Assembly (NCBI GenBank): GCA_019009955.1
Contig: CM032230.1
Location: 101,526,001 to 101,590,000 of the forward strand
Reading direction: 5' to 3'
DNA length: 64,000 bases
Source of the DNA: Riptortus pedestris
Lineage: Eukaryota > Arthropoda > Insecta > Hemiptera > Alydidae
Below are positions 36,201 through 50,109 of this stretch, one piece after another; the stretch's first letter is position 1, and the number at the start of each line of letters is the position of its first letter. A program made the position numbers and the translations under genes. The notes under the pieces were generated by a model. That model saw only the letters and a list, made by a program, of their open reading frames with translations, was not told the DNA's origin and searched no databases.

Positions 36201-38612
36201 AGTGTCCTAACTGAATGATCTAGGTTTATGAAATGACACTAAATCGTTGTACATTATATTTTTCATGATTAATCTACATTTTTGTAAAAACAATTCTGAA
36301 GGGAATTGAAAATGCTTACTGATATTTCTGTAATTTATTAGCATGCTCCGATAATATGTGATACATGACTGTGCTATACTGTACCGTAACGAGTATAAAA
36401 TTCGGACGTACAAACGAATAATTTTAATAACTGTTGCAATTGGAGAGAGGTTATTATGTATATAATATAGCTACCGTATACTTACCCTTAGGATATGACA
36501 AGGGCGGTATTTACAACATATTAGTTGATATTATTTAAGACATAGAGTAAAACTGGTTCTTGTAAACAGCATTATACTACTATAAAGCGCATAATAACCT
36601 AGTTGTTAATTGCACAAGTCATATTAATCCTAATTCTAATCCTAGCTACCATTGTTGTATTTGGCGAACACAAATTTATTCAAATTCTGTAACGTGGAAA
36701 GGAAAAAAAATGTCTGTTATCTGAAAACATTTAAAGGTTACTGGACCCTTTTAACATCATCTCCTGGTTTCTTATATTTCCATATTGTAAATAAGATTTG
36801 CCAATAATTACTGAATGAAGTCGCTTGACAGATTTATCTATTACTAAATGTTTGAAAGGGAATTAGAGCCTGTGTGTAATTTAGGATTTATAAGCTGTTT
36901 ATAAATCTTGTGGGGGAGAGAAAATATCTTTTATAGGGTGTGATTTATTTTCCTTGCCAAAGCGTTTACGATTCAGATAATTTATTGGCCGTCCTCACCG
37001 AGAGTACACTCACATCTGTTGCTATTAACGAGTCCATCACTTCAAGGCATATCAAAATAGTAATTATTCTCTTGGAGGATCCTCTGCGGTCCCCATTAAG
37101 GACGATCCGAGATAAGGAATGGACTATTTGTAAGTGTGCCGGGATCACCGCCCTTGAGAGGCTTTGATCTCGGAGCGGTCTGTCTTTGACGGTGCCGCCT
37201 CTACGGAAGGCGTGACCTCCAGCTTTCCTTCCAAACCATTTCTCGCTGCTTGTACTGATAACGTAGCTAAGCCCTCAAACACACCTGTCTATTTGAAATG
37301 TATCTTAACATTAATTTCGTTGTGTGACCAACTGTGTAGCTTTTTGCTATGCCCATCAGTCAAGTTAAGTGGCCAGCTTCAAGAGGTTCTTGAAAATAGG
37401 TAGGTATATTCGGATAAGAACACTTCTGTTCAAAATCCAATCATGCCACAGCCTTTGAAAATACGTCAGCACATGATTCACAACAAATAAAATAAAATTG
37501 TAATAGTTTCTAAAAGATTGCTGATAAATCTAAATGGGGAAAGTGACATACATACGATAAATGCTTATCTCCCTTGCCTGTTAAGTTACGGACGACTTGA
37601 GATTCATTAGTTTACATAAGTATTGAGTTTACATACAAACATTACTTAATTCCTAGCGTTTCCTAGTGAATGCTTGCTACTGAGGAAAAGACTCATCTCA
37701 AAAATGTTCACCGCAAGAACTTTTTTTTGATTGTTGGTTAGCAATGTTGGGAAGTAATGGTAAACTACATTCTTGTATTAACAAGCTTTCCTTGAGCATT
37801 TTCCTGAAAGATCATATTCACCCTACTCATGACAGAACTATGCGTCACATTTAAAAATTTCTTCCAAAGATTCTGGGTGGATAGGTACCTGTAAACCAAT
37901 CTAGAGAGCATTAAGTACAACCACGAGGGTCGGGCGACTCGATATCCAGCAACTAATATGATGCAGCCTGGCTAGCTCTTCCTTTTTATTCAGGTTGCTG
38001 CCCATTTTATACACTTTAATATATAAGCCCTCAGCAGTATTAAACATTTTCTCACTCTTAGTCTTATAAAGTAATTCATACTTCATCTACGAAAACCATG
38101 ATCCTCCTTCCGAGCTGCGCTGGAAGCTCGTTACTTCTCGGAATAAGCTCAATTAGTCGTCCTTATTTTCTATCACTTTGTCCGCCAAATGTGGCATTAA
38201 AGCTTTACCTGTCCAGAGGCTCAACATAGTCGTCCACACACAGCAAGGGAGCTCTCAATGCTCAACTACCCTTATAGTATGCCGAATCGCCTATTCTCAT
38301 CAATTTATTTCTTATCCTTTCCTAGACAGGGTCTTCCTGTCCTTCCTATCTAAGTAAGGAATGGAGATGGTGCAAGTGGCCATGCACCCTTCATTGTCTT
38401 CTGAGAGGCTCAGTATAGTTTATACAGCAAATTACTAAACATGTTACAGTGCCTGTAAATGCCCAGAAAGCGTGTCAGATCACCGAGAATTAAAAAGCAA
38501 ACCATTATAAAACTAATCCAGTTTAGGTGCCTGAGGTAACTTTGAGGTTATTGGGTCGCCTAATATCGCGAACATTAGTTCACCTACTATCACTGTATTG
38601 TTTGATCCGAGT
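36201..38612. other. No supported gene; GC-richer open island at 36963-37275
   Basis: The island is open stop-to-stop for ~100 codons on the minus strand. The plus strand carries ORFs of 75 and 79 codons (36940-37167, 37164-37403). I do not recognise either translation. The rest is AT-rich with no repeat-family match. Confidence 0.4.
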
Positions 38613-38623
38613 ACTGAAAAGTA
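38613..38623. repeat. SINE target-site duplication, left copy
   Basis: ACTGAAAAGTA is identical to 38849-38859 on the other side of the SINE. Confidence 0.85.
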
Positions 38624-38848
38624 TTATTATTATTTATTAACGTCCACCTAGTGCAACTCAGGCTAATTGGGACGGGTTATCTACAGGTTACCACCCTTTT
38701 CTAGCCAGGGTGGGATTTTAGGATGTTATTTAATGAATTTCGTCACTAAATAATTTCCTTTGCCCCGGCGAGAATCGAACTCGCCACTCTAGGTTTGCCA
38801 TGTGAGATAAAGGTCAACGCTTTAACTCGCATGGCTAACCTGAGCCCC
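38624..38848 (-). mobile_element. Full-length tRNA-derived SINE with intact target-site duplication
   Basis: Read on the minus strand: a tRNA-like head GGGGCTCAGGTTAGCCATGC with an A-box-like GTTAGCC...GAGTT, a B box AGTTCGATTCTC within a GGCGA...TCGCC T-arm, and then CGGGGCAAAG. The body contains TTTAGTGACGAAATTCATTA and a CCACCCT-ggctagaaa-AGGGTGG 7-bp hairpin. After AACCTGTAGATAACCCGTCC it ends at GGACGTTAATAAATAATAAT. The perfect 11-bp duplication ACTGAAAAGTA flanks it, which is direct evidence of target-primed retrotransposition. At ~225 bp it serves as the reference copy for the family here. Confidence 0.86.
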
Positions 38849-38859
38849 ACTGAAAAGTA
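38849..38859. repeat. SINE target-site duplication, right copy
   Basis: ACTGAAAAGTA, identical to 38613-38623. Confidence 0.85.
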
Positions 38860-41641
38860 ATTCTTGTAGTAGCAATACAATAGGCGCACTCACTAAGCGT
38901 ATTTGGACGTTGTGCTGACTATTGGTGGAACCATAGCATCATAGGCCGGTGTGGTAAGAGTTCACTACTTCAATGCAAGATGTAGGGCTTAATAAAAGTC
39001 CTACATGATAAAATAAAAGTATAGATGGCCGTCTAGGCAGGGAAGAGAAGCAGAGGATTCCGTCATTTTGAGGGAGTGCACGTTATCTAGTTGTATATTT
39101 TTTGATATCTCTGTGGATTGGTGAAGGGGTGCAATAATGCACAAGTTGATATTAGTGGGAGAATAGTACTATGAAACAGATGCTTCCACGCCCCGTAGCA
39201 CATTATTAGGAAGTAGAAAAAAAGGTAACCAAGGGGGCTTAATGAACTGAAGGAGCTTTAGTGTGGATTGCAGATCCATGATTGGTTTCCTCCAATAGAA
39301 GAGGTCCAGGACCTTCAAAGACTGTAGAGCTAGGTATGATAGTAATCCCACTTACTTCATGTACCATCACACAAATCCTAGGTGTGTTAAGTAAACATAA
39401 GTTTAATGTATTCTTTTTATTACACCATTATCAAGGTCTTAACTTTATCGATTATATAGAATAAATACGCCACCGGATATCTCGGTATTCCATGAAAATC
39501 TTGATCTGAGTTCATGATTTTGATTCATGGTTCAGTAGCTCCATTCAGGGTACCCGGCCATGTCTAATGTCTCATCACCCGCTATTCATTCGCTAATTTC
39601 CTAGATTTTTTTTTTTCATTCTCTAGATAGAACTGTGGGTCATTATGAAGGGGAGTGAGGAGGGTCGAGGCTAGTTCGTAGAACTACCGCAGGAATTCTT
39701 TACGATGTTTGGAGCAGCTGTGTCTTATTTTAAAGTAGCTTATCGAAACGTTCATCTCTGATCTTTAGGCCTGATAACATCGTGTTTTCCTCGGGCTTTA
39801 ACAGATATTTTATGCCAGTAGCGGTTTGTTTACATTCATTTCTGGTAATCCTCTTTCCATGAAGCTCCATGGTGTTTCGAACCTCCTATTGGTTTGTTTA
39901 GGTTTAGCGAAAGATTCTCCGACCAAGGCCTCATCCATGCATATTAAAAACCTCAGTACCCCAATGAGTAGCCATAGTAAAAGTAATTAAAATTTAAAAG
40001 TTGGACCAATTTGTCCAATTAAATTTTTTAAATAAATAATAATATACTGGTAGCAGAAAACAGAAAATTCCACCAATTTCGCACTGCACTCTGCATAGTG
40101 ATTTTTAATATTTCAATGGAAAAAAAAGAAGTTTTATAATTAGTCACCAATTTTGTCTCTTTCGTAGGAGTTTAACTCTAGAATATTAACCTACGTAAAT
40201 TTTACTCATAGAGTATAGGGAAACACATACCACCATTTTGGAATTGTCGCTGGCGCTTCCTGGAGCCAGGTATACTTCCTCAATTTAGTAGTGTTTGAGA
40301 CGCAGTCTAGGTCACATTTTTTTATCATCCCAGTTCGGAGCGGTACCTCCGGATAAAGACGGTGAGTAAAATTTATGCATAGTTATTAATAAGAGAATAT
40401 TATGTGCGTAATATTTACTCCCAGTTAGCAATAGAGTATTAATATTACTGGAGTATTTTTTACTCATAGTTATTAATAAGAGAATATTATGTAAGTAATA
40501 TTTACTCATAGTTATCAATAAACATTAGTGATTTTTTAAAATGGGTACAGTAATAGTTGTGAAATAATTCGGTATTTCAATTTATTTGCACCTATATTTG
40601 TAAATATGTTAACAATTAAATAAACTGAGATTATAAAAACATGTCTAGCGATCTATTTCCAGTCTATTCAGCCTAGGAGTAAAATATACTCATAGTTAGT
40701 AATACACCACTACGAATTAAGGTTAGTATTCTAGGGTTAAGAGAGGTCAAAAACATCATAGTAAATATCTTCGTTTTTAGAAAGTTTATCAAAAAATATC
40801 ATAGAACTTAATAAATATTTAGTAAACAAAATATCCATACAAAAAATTTGATTAGCACTTATAGATTCTGTATTCTGTAGTCTGCCCATATTAGCCTAAG
40901 TAGGACAAAGTGGACTAAACAAATAATTCGACATAAATTTATTTTTAGCAGTATATATTTTCTTGTTGATAGGAGTAATCACATATTTCCGACGATTGTT
41001 AAAATGATATAACTACCAGTCCAACTGTCTCTCGGTGCCTGTCTGGCTGACAATATTTCATTTACCAAAATGGTGGTTGGTATTGAAGAACAATCTACTT
41101 CAACGTGGAAGAAGTAATTTTCCCGAAATTCCTCTTAAAATGTTTTTAAAGAAAAGTCTTACAGCAATCTTCTAAGGGCACCAATTCAAGGTGTCAAGAG
41201 ACATCAAAATAAAAAAAAAAAAACTGATCCAGGGGTTTGTTCTTACTTTGTGATCTACGATAAAAGCGCAATTTCCTAATAGAAAATTTCTGTAACAATA
41301 AATTCCCACATTTTGTGACTATTTTTTAGTGGGAGCTCTGCTAAACATTTTTAGTTAAACTTTGATTGTTTTTACTCGTCAAGTATAATTTGTAGAACAC
41401 CTCTCCATAACTTTATTATAATTCCCTCTTTTTAATTGTAAGTTTAGACAAATTATGTCTAAATATCTTTTTAATTGTAAGCCACCATTGATTTAAGTGG
41501 TAAAATGCATTAGTCTGTTGTATTTCTATTATCAGTGTTATTTCGTAATTGGTTCCTGTGTCGAACTGAAACTTATTACGTTGTAGCATGACTACAGAAT
41601 TTAATAAAACACAAAAGAATAAAATTCAAACTACTTAATTT
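38860..41641. other. AT-rich sequence with a small dispersed repeat
   Basis: Apart from the imperfect repeat at 40368-40525 and short homopolymers, nothing is supported here. Confidence 0.45.
40368..40525. repeat. Imperfect AT-rich tandem repeat
   Basis: CATAGTTATTAATAAGAGAA followed by TATTATGT and AGTAATATTTACTC recurs about three times with divergence. A stray TACTCATAGTTAGTAATAC lies near 40688. The period is irregular, at roughly 40-80 bp. Confidence 0.65.
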
Positions 41642-41800
41642 TGTTTATTTATTAACACCCTCTTAGTGCTACTATGGCTTATTGGTACAGGTGGTCTGTA
41701 GGTTACTTCAACTCGGAATGGGACTAAGAATTTTTTTTTATTTTCAGACTTCGTTCCTAAATAAATACCTACAGCCCACACAGGAATCGAAAGTGAGAAT
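41642..41800 (-). repeat. tRNA-derived SINE, diverged 5'-truncated copy
   Basis: The plus strand reads TTATTTATTAACACCCTCTT, then GGCTTATTGGTACAGGTGGT, CTGTAGGTTACTTC and GGGACTAAGAATTTT. It follows the reverse complement of the SINE from tail to mid-body. The B-box region (GGAATCGAAAGTGAGAAT) is disrupted and the A-box head is absent. Confidence 0.55.
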
Positions 41801-41974
41801 AGGTGTACTCTGTGTAGTAAAACCAAATCCTTAACTGGAATAGTTTCGTTTTGAAAAGTTGGCATAAGGACAAATATAAGTTCCATTGCGCTGAATCATT
41901 ATTAAGAAATTGTGGAACACTTTTTCTTGTAATAAAAACCTGTTCTACTGGGAAAATAAATGATTGTTTACCAT

Positions 41975-42060
41975 AACCGTGGCGTAGGGGATAATAAACC
42001 TAAGCAGATTTCCCAGGTGCTGGAAAGACACACATATTACGTCATCTCACATTAAATTCT
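41975..42060 (+). repeat. Family A head fragment
   Basis: CCGTGGCGTAGGGGATAATA, then AACCTAAGCAGATTTCCCAG GTG, matches the family A head. The match fades by about 42060, and no other family module follows before 44318. Confidence 0.5.
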
Positions 42061-44317
42061 CTTAACCTTTTGTAAACAAAACTAGAAATATAAGCAAAAG
42101 ATTAGATGATTAGTTATATTCATTCAGTTATGTTGCGTTTCATGACACTGGGGCGCTCCGGACCTTCTCTAGATTATTAGTAATATAATCGAATATAAGA
42201 AATAGCTATTAATAGTAATTATCAGTGTTAATATTCATCCACATATCTGTTAGTTTTTAAAATTCTTAGAGAGGTATTGTACATGAATCTTAATGACCAA
42301 AAACGTCATACAAATTTAGACACTGTAATCTCCTCAACTGACCAAAAACTAATGTAATGCGTGTAAGAAATGTTATTCTTGAAAGAGCTCTGATTCTAAA
42401 CTCATTTAATAAATAACTTGTGAATAGATTTTAGCCAAATCACCGAACAATCCTCTTCAACAATCTTAACTCGCTTATGTTTCAACAGTGGCGAGCTGAT
42501 TTCTCAGAAAGCGTAGTTACGGCATTAAAAAAAAAAATTATATTAACATATATTTTAAGATATTCATGAGGTAAAGGGTACACCGAATAAGATAAAAAAT
42601 AAACTGTCATAGTTATAAATGCTCCTGATTTTCCGATAGGCCAAGTTGAGGTAAAGGAATTCATTTTCCATGGTAACCGACTTTCAAAATGTGTGCCTTA
42701 TTGGTGTTTCTTTTAGTTCTAAGAGGAAATGAAGTATTATGAAATTAAATGATTAGAATGAAACAGGACTTGCTGAGTGTATCTGTCATCGGAGAATTCA
42801 GAATTCTGACAACAAACCATTGTCTAACATTAGAAGCTCAGGGTCAGATCTCCTGAATGTTGATAATTGGGATTGAATGTTCCCCTCATTCAGGTGTTTC
42901 CGTGAATTCGGCTTAACACTCGAAGTTCCAAGTAATCGGTATCGTGGCATGAACGTTTTTTAGCCCTCCTCAGGTAAACCTTAGGGGCTAAGTCAGTTAT
43001 TGTTGGCCAGCTGAACATTATGCTAAACTAAATGTAAGATTGAGAAAGGTTTTTCATGTGAGAAAATAATTCCAATGCACGATGTAGTGGTTTTCCAGGT
43101 TTCAGCTTGCGTGAATTCCAAGATTAAGAAAAACATTTCGTTAAAAATAATTGGGTTCCGCTTCTTTAAACATGTATGAAATAAATTGTAATAATTAACG
43201 ACCTGATTTATTTAGTCCGAGTTCATTGGACATACCATTTTTAAAGGAGAAATATATGCAGAAAATCTGAATTTTAAAATTTGGGAGAACCGAAATATAA
43301 AGAAATAGTTTTTATATAGAAATAATATAAGCCCCACGTTTGAGGAAGTGCATACAGCTGTAAATATGCTTAGAAGATGTGTGAAAATGATGAATTGAAG
43401 TAACTAGTAATTTACAAATATGTGGTAATTTATTGATTTGACACAATACCACATTAAAGAAAAATAAGGAATTGTTCTTTTAACTATGTAATATAAATGA
43501 AACATACTGCCTACAATCTTCGATACATCCAAGAGATACTCTCCGTACGTATAAGTTCATGTTTCATATATTCGATACGGAGTTTAAAACAATACATGTT
43601 CACTAATCTAGAATATCATGCTCCATGAATTAATGTATAAAGCTTTTCAATAACTTCTATCGTCACGGGTACTTCAATTACGGACCAAATGGCTAGAAAA
43701 AAATGTCCAACAGTTTGTCTACAGTTATTTAGAGTATGGTGTTAATAAATTAATTTAACCTTGAATAATTCTGAAAGAAATGAACTAAACTAGCTAAGTT
43801 CCACAGAACCGCGAGTACCAATCGTCATTCACGATCTACCACATTTATAATGTTTTATGTTTATGTTCAAAATCTATCATCCTTCTATTAGTCTTACTAT
43901 GTAGGTTAAAGCTATTTAAATCCAGAAAACGCAGGCAATGCGTGATTCCCCGATATCACTCTTCTGATGAACACAAGATAAGGAACAATATATTTAATCA
44001 GTAAATTATTAAATCTCATTATTTATTTCTCTCTAGGAGGAAATATCAGGACGCAAGTAGTACAAGTGGATTTATAGTTTGCGTGAACCGAGTAGGACGT
44101 TGCGTTTATCAAACTAATGATGGGTAATGGCTTTGCCTGGAACTGCGCATCGTAAACGTAAATTGAAAGTTCTATTAATATTTAATCTGACATTTTTTAT
44201 AATAGATTTCCATTCTGAAACAACAAAGAACATGCGATATTAATGGACTGGAGCAATATTAACCAAGAATTACATTACATGAACGATGATGTAGTAATAA
44301 CTATATTACATTAAAAG
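42061..44317. other. No supported feature
   Basis: About 2.3 kb of AT-rich DNA between a family A head fragment and the full-length family A copy. Only short unrecognised ORFs are present. Confidence 0.45.
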
Positions 44318-45184
44318 TCCGTCACGCAGGGGCTGCGTAAACAAAGCAGATTTCCCGCGTGAAGTTTAACAATAGATAAATGTGATGGAAAGCATCTGAA
44401 ATGATAGCAAACAGTCCTGTCAACTTCTTACCGGAAAGAAAAACAATTACTGTATTATATCTCAATATAACGTCTTAATTTGATTGAAAATTATTTACTA
44501 TATATAGTACTGTAATTTATAATGAATCAGAATATTTTTTACCTCAATCAATCAAATTTAAGTAGTCCAAAAACTGATGGGGGGAGGGGTTACTAGAACA
44601 TATTTGCTTGTATCTCGTGCAATAAATGTCTCTTGCATGCAATATTTGGTATTTAAGATTCGAATGATGTGGTTTATTACATAACCGAGTATTATTTATG
44701 TAACATGTGTAAAAGTGGGAGTTTGCTGAAGGCTGAAAACTGAAAAATGCCAATATCTCGGTTAATATTCAAGATAGGGAATAAATGTAATATAAATGTA
44801 ATGTAAGCTTAAATAGCATATAATAATAAGATAAGCTAGTAAATGTTATTTTAATTAAGATTGGTTCTATACATTTTTTAACCTGTATTTTTTCGATCCA
44901 ACGTATACTTACTGAGATATTTCAAATTTTCAGAATTATCCCCCTCTAAACCCCCTTCCCCTGGTCCGATTTCAGCCGTTAACGAACTTGATCTTTCTTT
45001 TTATATAGAACGACTAAATATCGAGTTTGGTAACGATTAAACAATAATCGCTGCCGCTAGAGCAGTAACAGTCAAATATAAATCGCCTAGGTAGGATAGA
45101 TGGACATTTGAAGAAAAATTTCGAAAATCGCGTCAAGAGTACGACCTCAATAGCTGATTTCCCTTTAGGGAAATCTGCTAAAAA
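44318..45184 (+). mobile_element. Full-length family A (HINE-like) non-autonomous element
   Basis: The most complete member, about 867 bp and non-coding. The head is TCCGTCACGCAGGGGCTGCG, then TAAACAAAGCAGATTTCCCG (sub-terminal motif at 44345-44356). Modules in order are: a G-rich tract with TTTGCTTGTATCTCG (~44580-44620), GAAGGCTGAAAACTGAAAAA / CCAATATCTCGGTTAATATT (~44728-44770), GATTGGTTCTATACATTTTT (~44860), ACTGAGATATTTC, CCCCCTCTAAACCCCCTTCC, GCCGTTAACGAACTTGATCT (~44973), AAATATCGAGTTTGGTAACG, CGCTAGAGCAG and GAAAAATTTCGAAAATCGCG. The end is a hairpin, AGCTGATTTCCC-TTTA-GGGAAATCTGCT (45152-45179), then AAAA. Sub-terminal inverted motifs plus a terminal hairpin and a core microsatellite in sister copies resemble Helentron-associated elements; that class call is inferred. 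Confidence 0.72.
45152..45179 (+). repeat. Terminal hairpin of family A
   Basis: Arms AGCTGATTTCCC and GGGAAATCTGCT pair at 11 of 12 positions around a TTTA loop. The second arm is also the reverse complement of the head-proximal AGCAGATTTCCC at 44345-44356, so the hairpin doubles as the sub-terminal inverted repeat. Confidence 0.8.
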
Positions 45185-47020
<1,836 letters not shown>

Positions 47021-47203
47021 GGGCTCTGGTTGGACATCTAGTTAAGGCATTGGTAATAAATAGTAAACCTTGAGTGGAGAGGGAGGGTGTATTCCCTCTT
47101 GGGGAATAGGGATTTATTTAGTGACGATCTCATTAATTGGGCCCCACCCTGGCTAGAAAAGGGTGGTAATCTATATAGCCATAGTAGAGCATAAGTACAG
47201 TTA
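47021..47203 (+). repeat. tRNA-derived SINE, diverged copy
   Basis: GGGCTCTGGTTGGACATCTA GTTAAGGCATTGG is a decayed tRNA-like head. The body follows with AAACCTTGAGTGG, AATAGGGATTTATTTAGTGA and CGATCTCATTAA. The hairpin CCACCCT...AGGGTGG is intact, followed by TAATCTATATAGCCATAGTA. The B-box area is rearranged (GAGAGGGAGGGTGTATTCCC), and the usual GGACGTTAATAAAT tail is degraded. Confidence 0.62.
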
Positions 47204-48403
47204 AGTCCCTTTTCTCACCACTCCCATGTCTAACTGCATATCACCGAATCAAGTTGGAGTAATCAGGTATTGACGCTCTAATTGGTGTTGTTTAAAGTAC
47301 AAGTCCTATAAAATCCATAAGGGGAAGATACATTTTGTTTTTAAATAAGATGAACGCTCAAAAGGTTTCCGTGTTGCAGAGCAAGTGGTTTTTTAGAACA
47401 GGTCTGGATGATTGCAATTTCATGGCTTAGGCTTTAGATCATGATGAGGAAAAGTTTTGATATTGTATTTATTGACTATTTTAGTAGTCAGATAGTTAAA
47501 AACCAGAGAGTTTAATTGTTTTCGAGCACAATTGTCTCTAGAAAACTCATTTAAATACCTGCGCAATATATTCTCTCTCCACAGCTATTTCTATCCTCTA
47601 TCCAACCAGAGCTATTGCTGGAAGTAGTTACGGGAGTCAGTGAAAAGGACACTCTGTAAAACCAACAGAAAGTTAGTCCGGCAGGAAAATTAGTAGTCAT
47701 TAAGTACATCTAACTCCAGCAGTTGTGGCATTAGAAAGGAAGTTGTACTCTGTTTTCTCTTTCCTTCAATATTTATGCACTGCTGAAAACAGCTTGGCAC
47801 ATTTTTATGATTAAACATAGATAAAAGAATAATGTAAAAACAAATAATTTAAATAAAAACAAACAGATATCTGATAGAGACAGCGGAAAATATTGAAGTG
47901 CGAATTATAAGGCAAAGAGAAACGAGCATTTTAGAAATATAAACGAGATTTTAAGGTAAAATGATTCAATGGCGGTTTCAGTAAACACTGGTGAACATTT
48001 ATTAATACCAAGAACCCTAACTCCTCAGATGAACGTTAAATTTATAGTGTACATCAGATTAATGGGATACTCGCTCCATGTTTTTCTTAAGTATGTGATT
48101 TTTTTTTTTCTCAAATGATTTAATTACTAAAACATATTGACTGATTAATAAGAAGAAAAGAACTATGGCCTTCCAACATCCATATAGCAAAGTAGGAGCG
48201 TGAAAGTGGTTAGAACACATGCTCAATTCTTTAGTGTTAATTAAAAATACAGGAATGTGATTGAAGGGAACTTATTTGTTAAAATGGCCAACAGTAGTAG
48301 TCAATTATGTGAGGTTTAGGTGGGTTATAATTACAATTAGCAGAGAAGTCGGAAAGAAATTAATTCGTTATGTTTCCAGCCTGCATACTCAATCTGCTTA
48401 ATG
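47204..48403. other. No supported feature
   Basis: AT-rich DNA with no useful ORF and no repeat-family match. Confidence 0.48.
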
Positions 48404-48538
48404 TTTTAACAGATTTTCCTCATGATAAATCAGCTATTCAGGTTGTGCTCATGACGCGATTTTCGAAAATTTCTTCAAATGTCCATTAATCCTGTCAAGG
48501 AGATGATGAAAATGAGTCCCGTTCATAATTATGGATTC
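48404..48538 (-). repeat. Family A terminal fragment
   Basis: The plus strand reads TTTTAACAGATTTTCCTCAT, GATAAATCAGCTATTCAGGT, TCATGACGCGATTTTCGAAA and CTTCAAATGTCCATTAATCC. This is the hairpin end of family A in inverted orientation, matching 16698-16820 closely. The match stops where other copies have the AT core; here a short ATATATA lies at about 48540. Confidence 0.65.
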
Positions 48539-49641
48539 CATATATATACTTATTATTGGATCATATCCAAACTTGATGTATATGAGTTTCATGTAAAATC
48601 CAAGTTACAGACACATACCACCAACTCATACTTGTAAAACAAATACAACAAAGACTCCTTGTAAAATTCACAGGATAAAATGTGGTTATTCCAAAAATGG
48701 CGCTAAGGATTGCCACAGACGGTTGGTGGAAAAAAATAGCTTAGAGCGGAGACAGATGAACCAGAACTTTTGAAATAGTTAGATACTCTGAGCTGAAACA
48801 GCCAAAGATGGCAGTTCTTCCTGAGGGAGATTTGTGTGGGGATGAACTCTTAGCCAATTAGCAGTAGAATGGGGTGGTTAGTGCTGGTGAAGTGGATAAG
48901 GTGGCCCTGAAAACTCTGTCATTCAACCTTCCAATCACGCATGACGGACCTCCAATCACCAACACCTATCTCCCTCTGATCTCCACGACTTTCTCCAGAT
49001 ATGTGAGTCAACAGGTCTTCTTCAACTAATTCATTGCTTTATGAGTTTAAGAACTACAACTTCCCCAAATCATGTCTGCTTAAACGTACTGACCTCCTTT
49101 TTTAGAAGGTACGCATTTTGTTAGAAGCGTCTTTTAGTGCATTTGGTCTTAGCACCTACTTGTATAAAAGGAAAGAGATTTTGAATACAATCCTTTTTTT
49201 TTTTGGTTTGACTGCAGTCTGTTCCTTGCAATACAAGAGGTCGACTCAGACATTTAATTCACTCAGACCTTTTCGTCTTCGGTTTCAAATTTATCGCCAG
49301 CTCAGGTTTCAATGCATCTCCAGCCAGATCTAGAATTGCCTAACACTTAAACAGACAATGCAAGCGTAATTATTTCTTTCACCCATAAATGTTTAAAAAA
49401 CGCCTCCTAGTTATATAAAGTTGTGACAAACCGTTCTATTCAAATTAAAGATTTTCTATTTCTGAGTACCTAAGAAGTCATCTAGACAGCATGGACAGTT
49501 TTAGGGGTCCGTAAATCTGACTTGAAAGGAAAAGTAGAGTTTAAGGAGGATTCTATTTTAAAGAATTTGATGAAATAAATAAGAATTGTATTTTAGTAGT
49601 GTATTATATCTCGGGGCCTTACTATATTACCTATTGTATTT

Positions 49642-49698
<57 letters not shown>

Positions 49699-49884
49699 CA
49701 TATTACTGATAGAATGGAAAATCCCCGGGAAAAAGATGCCTTAATTTAGGTATTTATGGCAAATAGATCATAAACATTTTAGAATAATGAAATCTTATGG
49801 TTCCTTACTTACAAATGAAAATTTCCACATTGAATTAAAACTTTAAAAGTCATTAAGCAATTTTAATCGACTAAATCAATTGAC
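48539..49884. other. No supported feature apart from a microsatellite
   Basis: AT-rich DNA with a GC-richer patch near 48860-49010 but no ORF or repeat that I can identify. Confidence 0.45.
49641..49696. repeat. (AT)n microsatellite
   Basis: About 27 AT units with one G interruption (ATATGTATAT). Confidence 0.94.
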
Positions 49885-50109
49885 TGGGTCTCAGGTTGGC
49901 CGTGTGAGTTAAGGCGTTGGTCTTTATTTTTAGTGGTGAACCTAGAGTGGCGGGTTCGATTCCCGCACGGGGCAATAAATATTTTTTTGGTGACAGCTCC
50001 ACTAAATAAATACCCTAGTTCCACCCTGGCTAGATTAGAGTGGTAACCTGTAGATAACCCGTCCCAATTAGCCATAGTAGCATAAAGTGGACCTAACATT
50101 ATAATATAA
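49885..50109 (+). mobile_element. tRNA-derived SINE with well-preserved pol III boxes
   Basis: Head GGGTCTCAGGTTGGCCGTGT GAGTTAAGGCG includes an A-box-like segment (about 49894-49910). GGTTCGATTCC (49953-49963) is an exact match to the consensus B box, in a GGCGG-loop-CCGC arm. The body carries GGGGCAATAAATATTTTTTT, CACTAAATAAATACCCTAGT, CCACCCTGGCTAGATTAGAG TGG and AACCTGTAGATAACCCGTCC, then AAGTGGACCTAACATTATAA. Of the ten copies this has the best internal promoter, so it is the likeliest to be transcribed. Confidence 0.8.

Noticed and set aside
49885..49975. Functional tRNA gene
   Set aside because: The tRNA-like head has A and B boxes, but it continues into a SINE body seen in nine other copies, and no convincing full cloverleaf with anticodon arm can be drawn.
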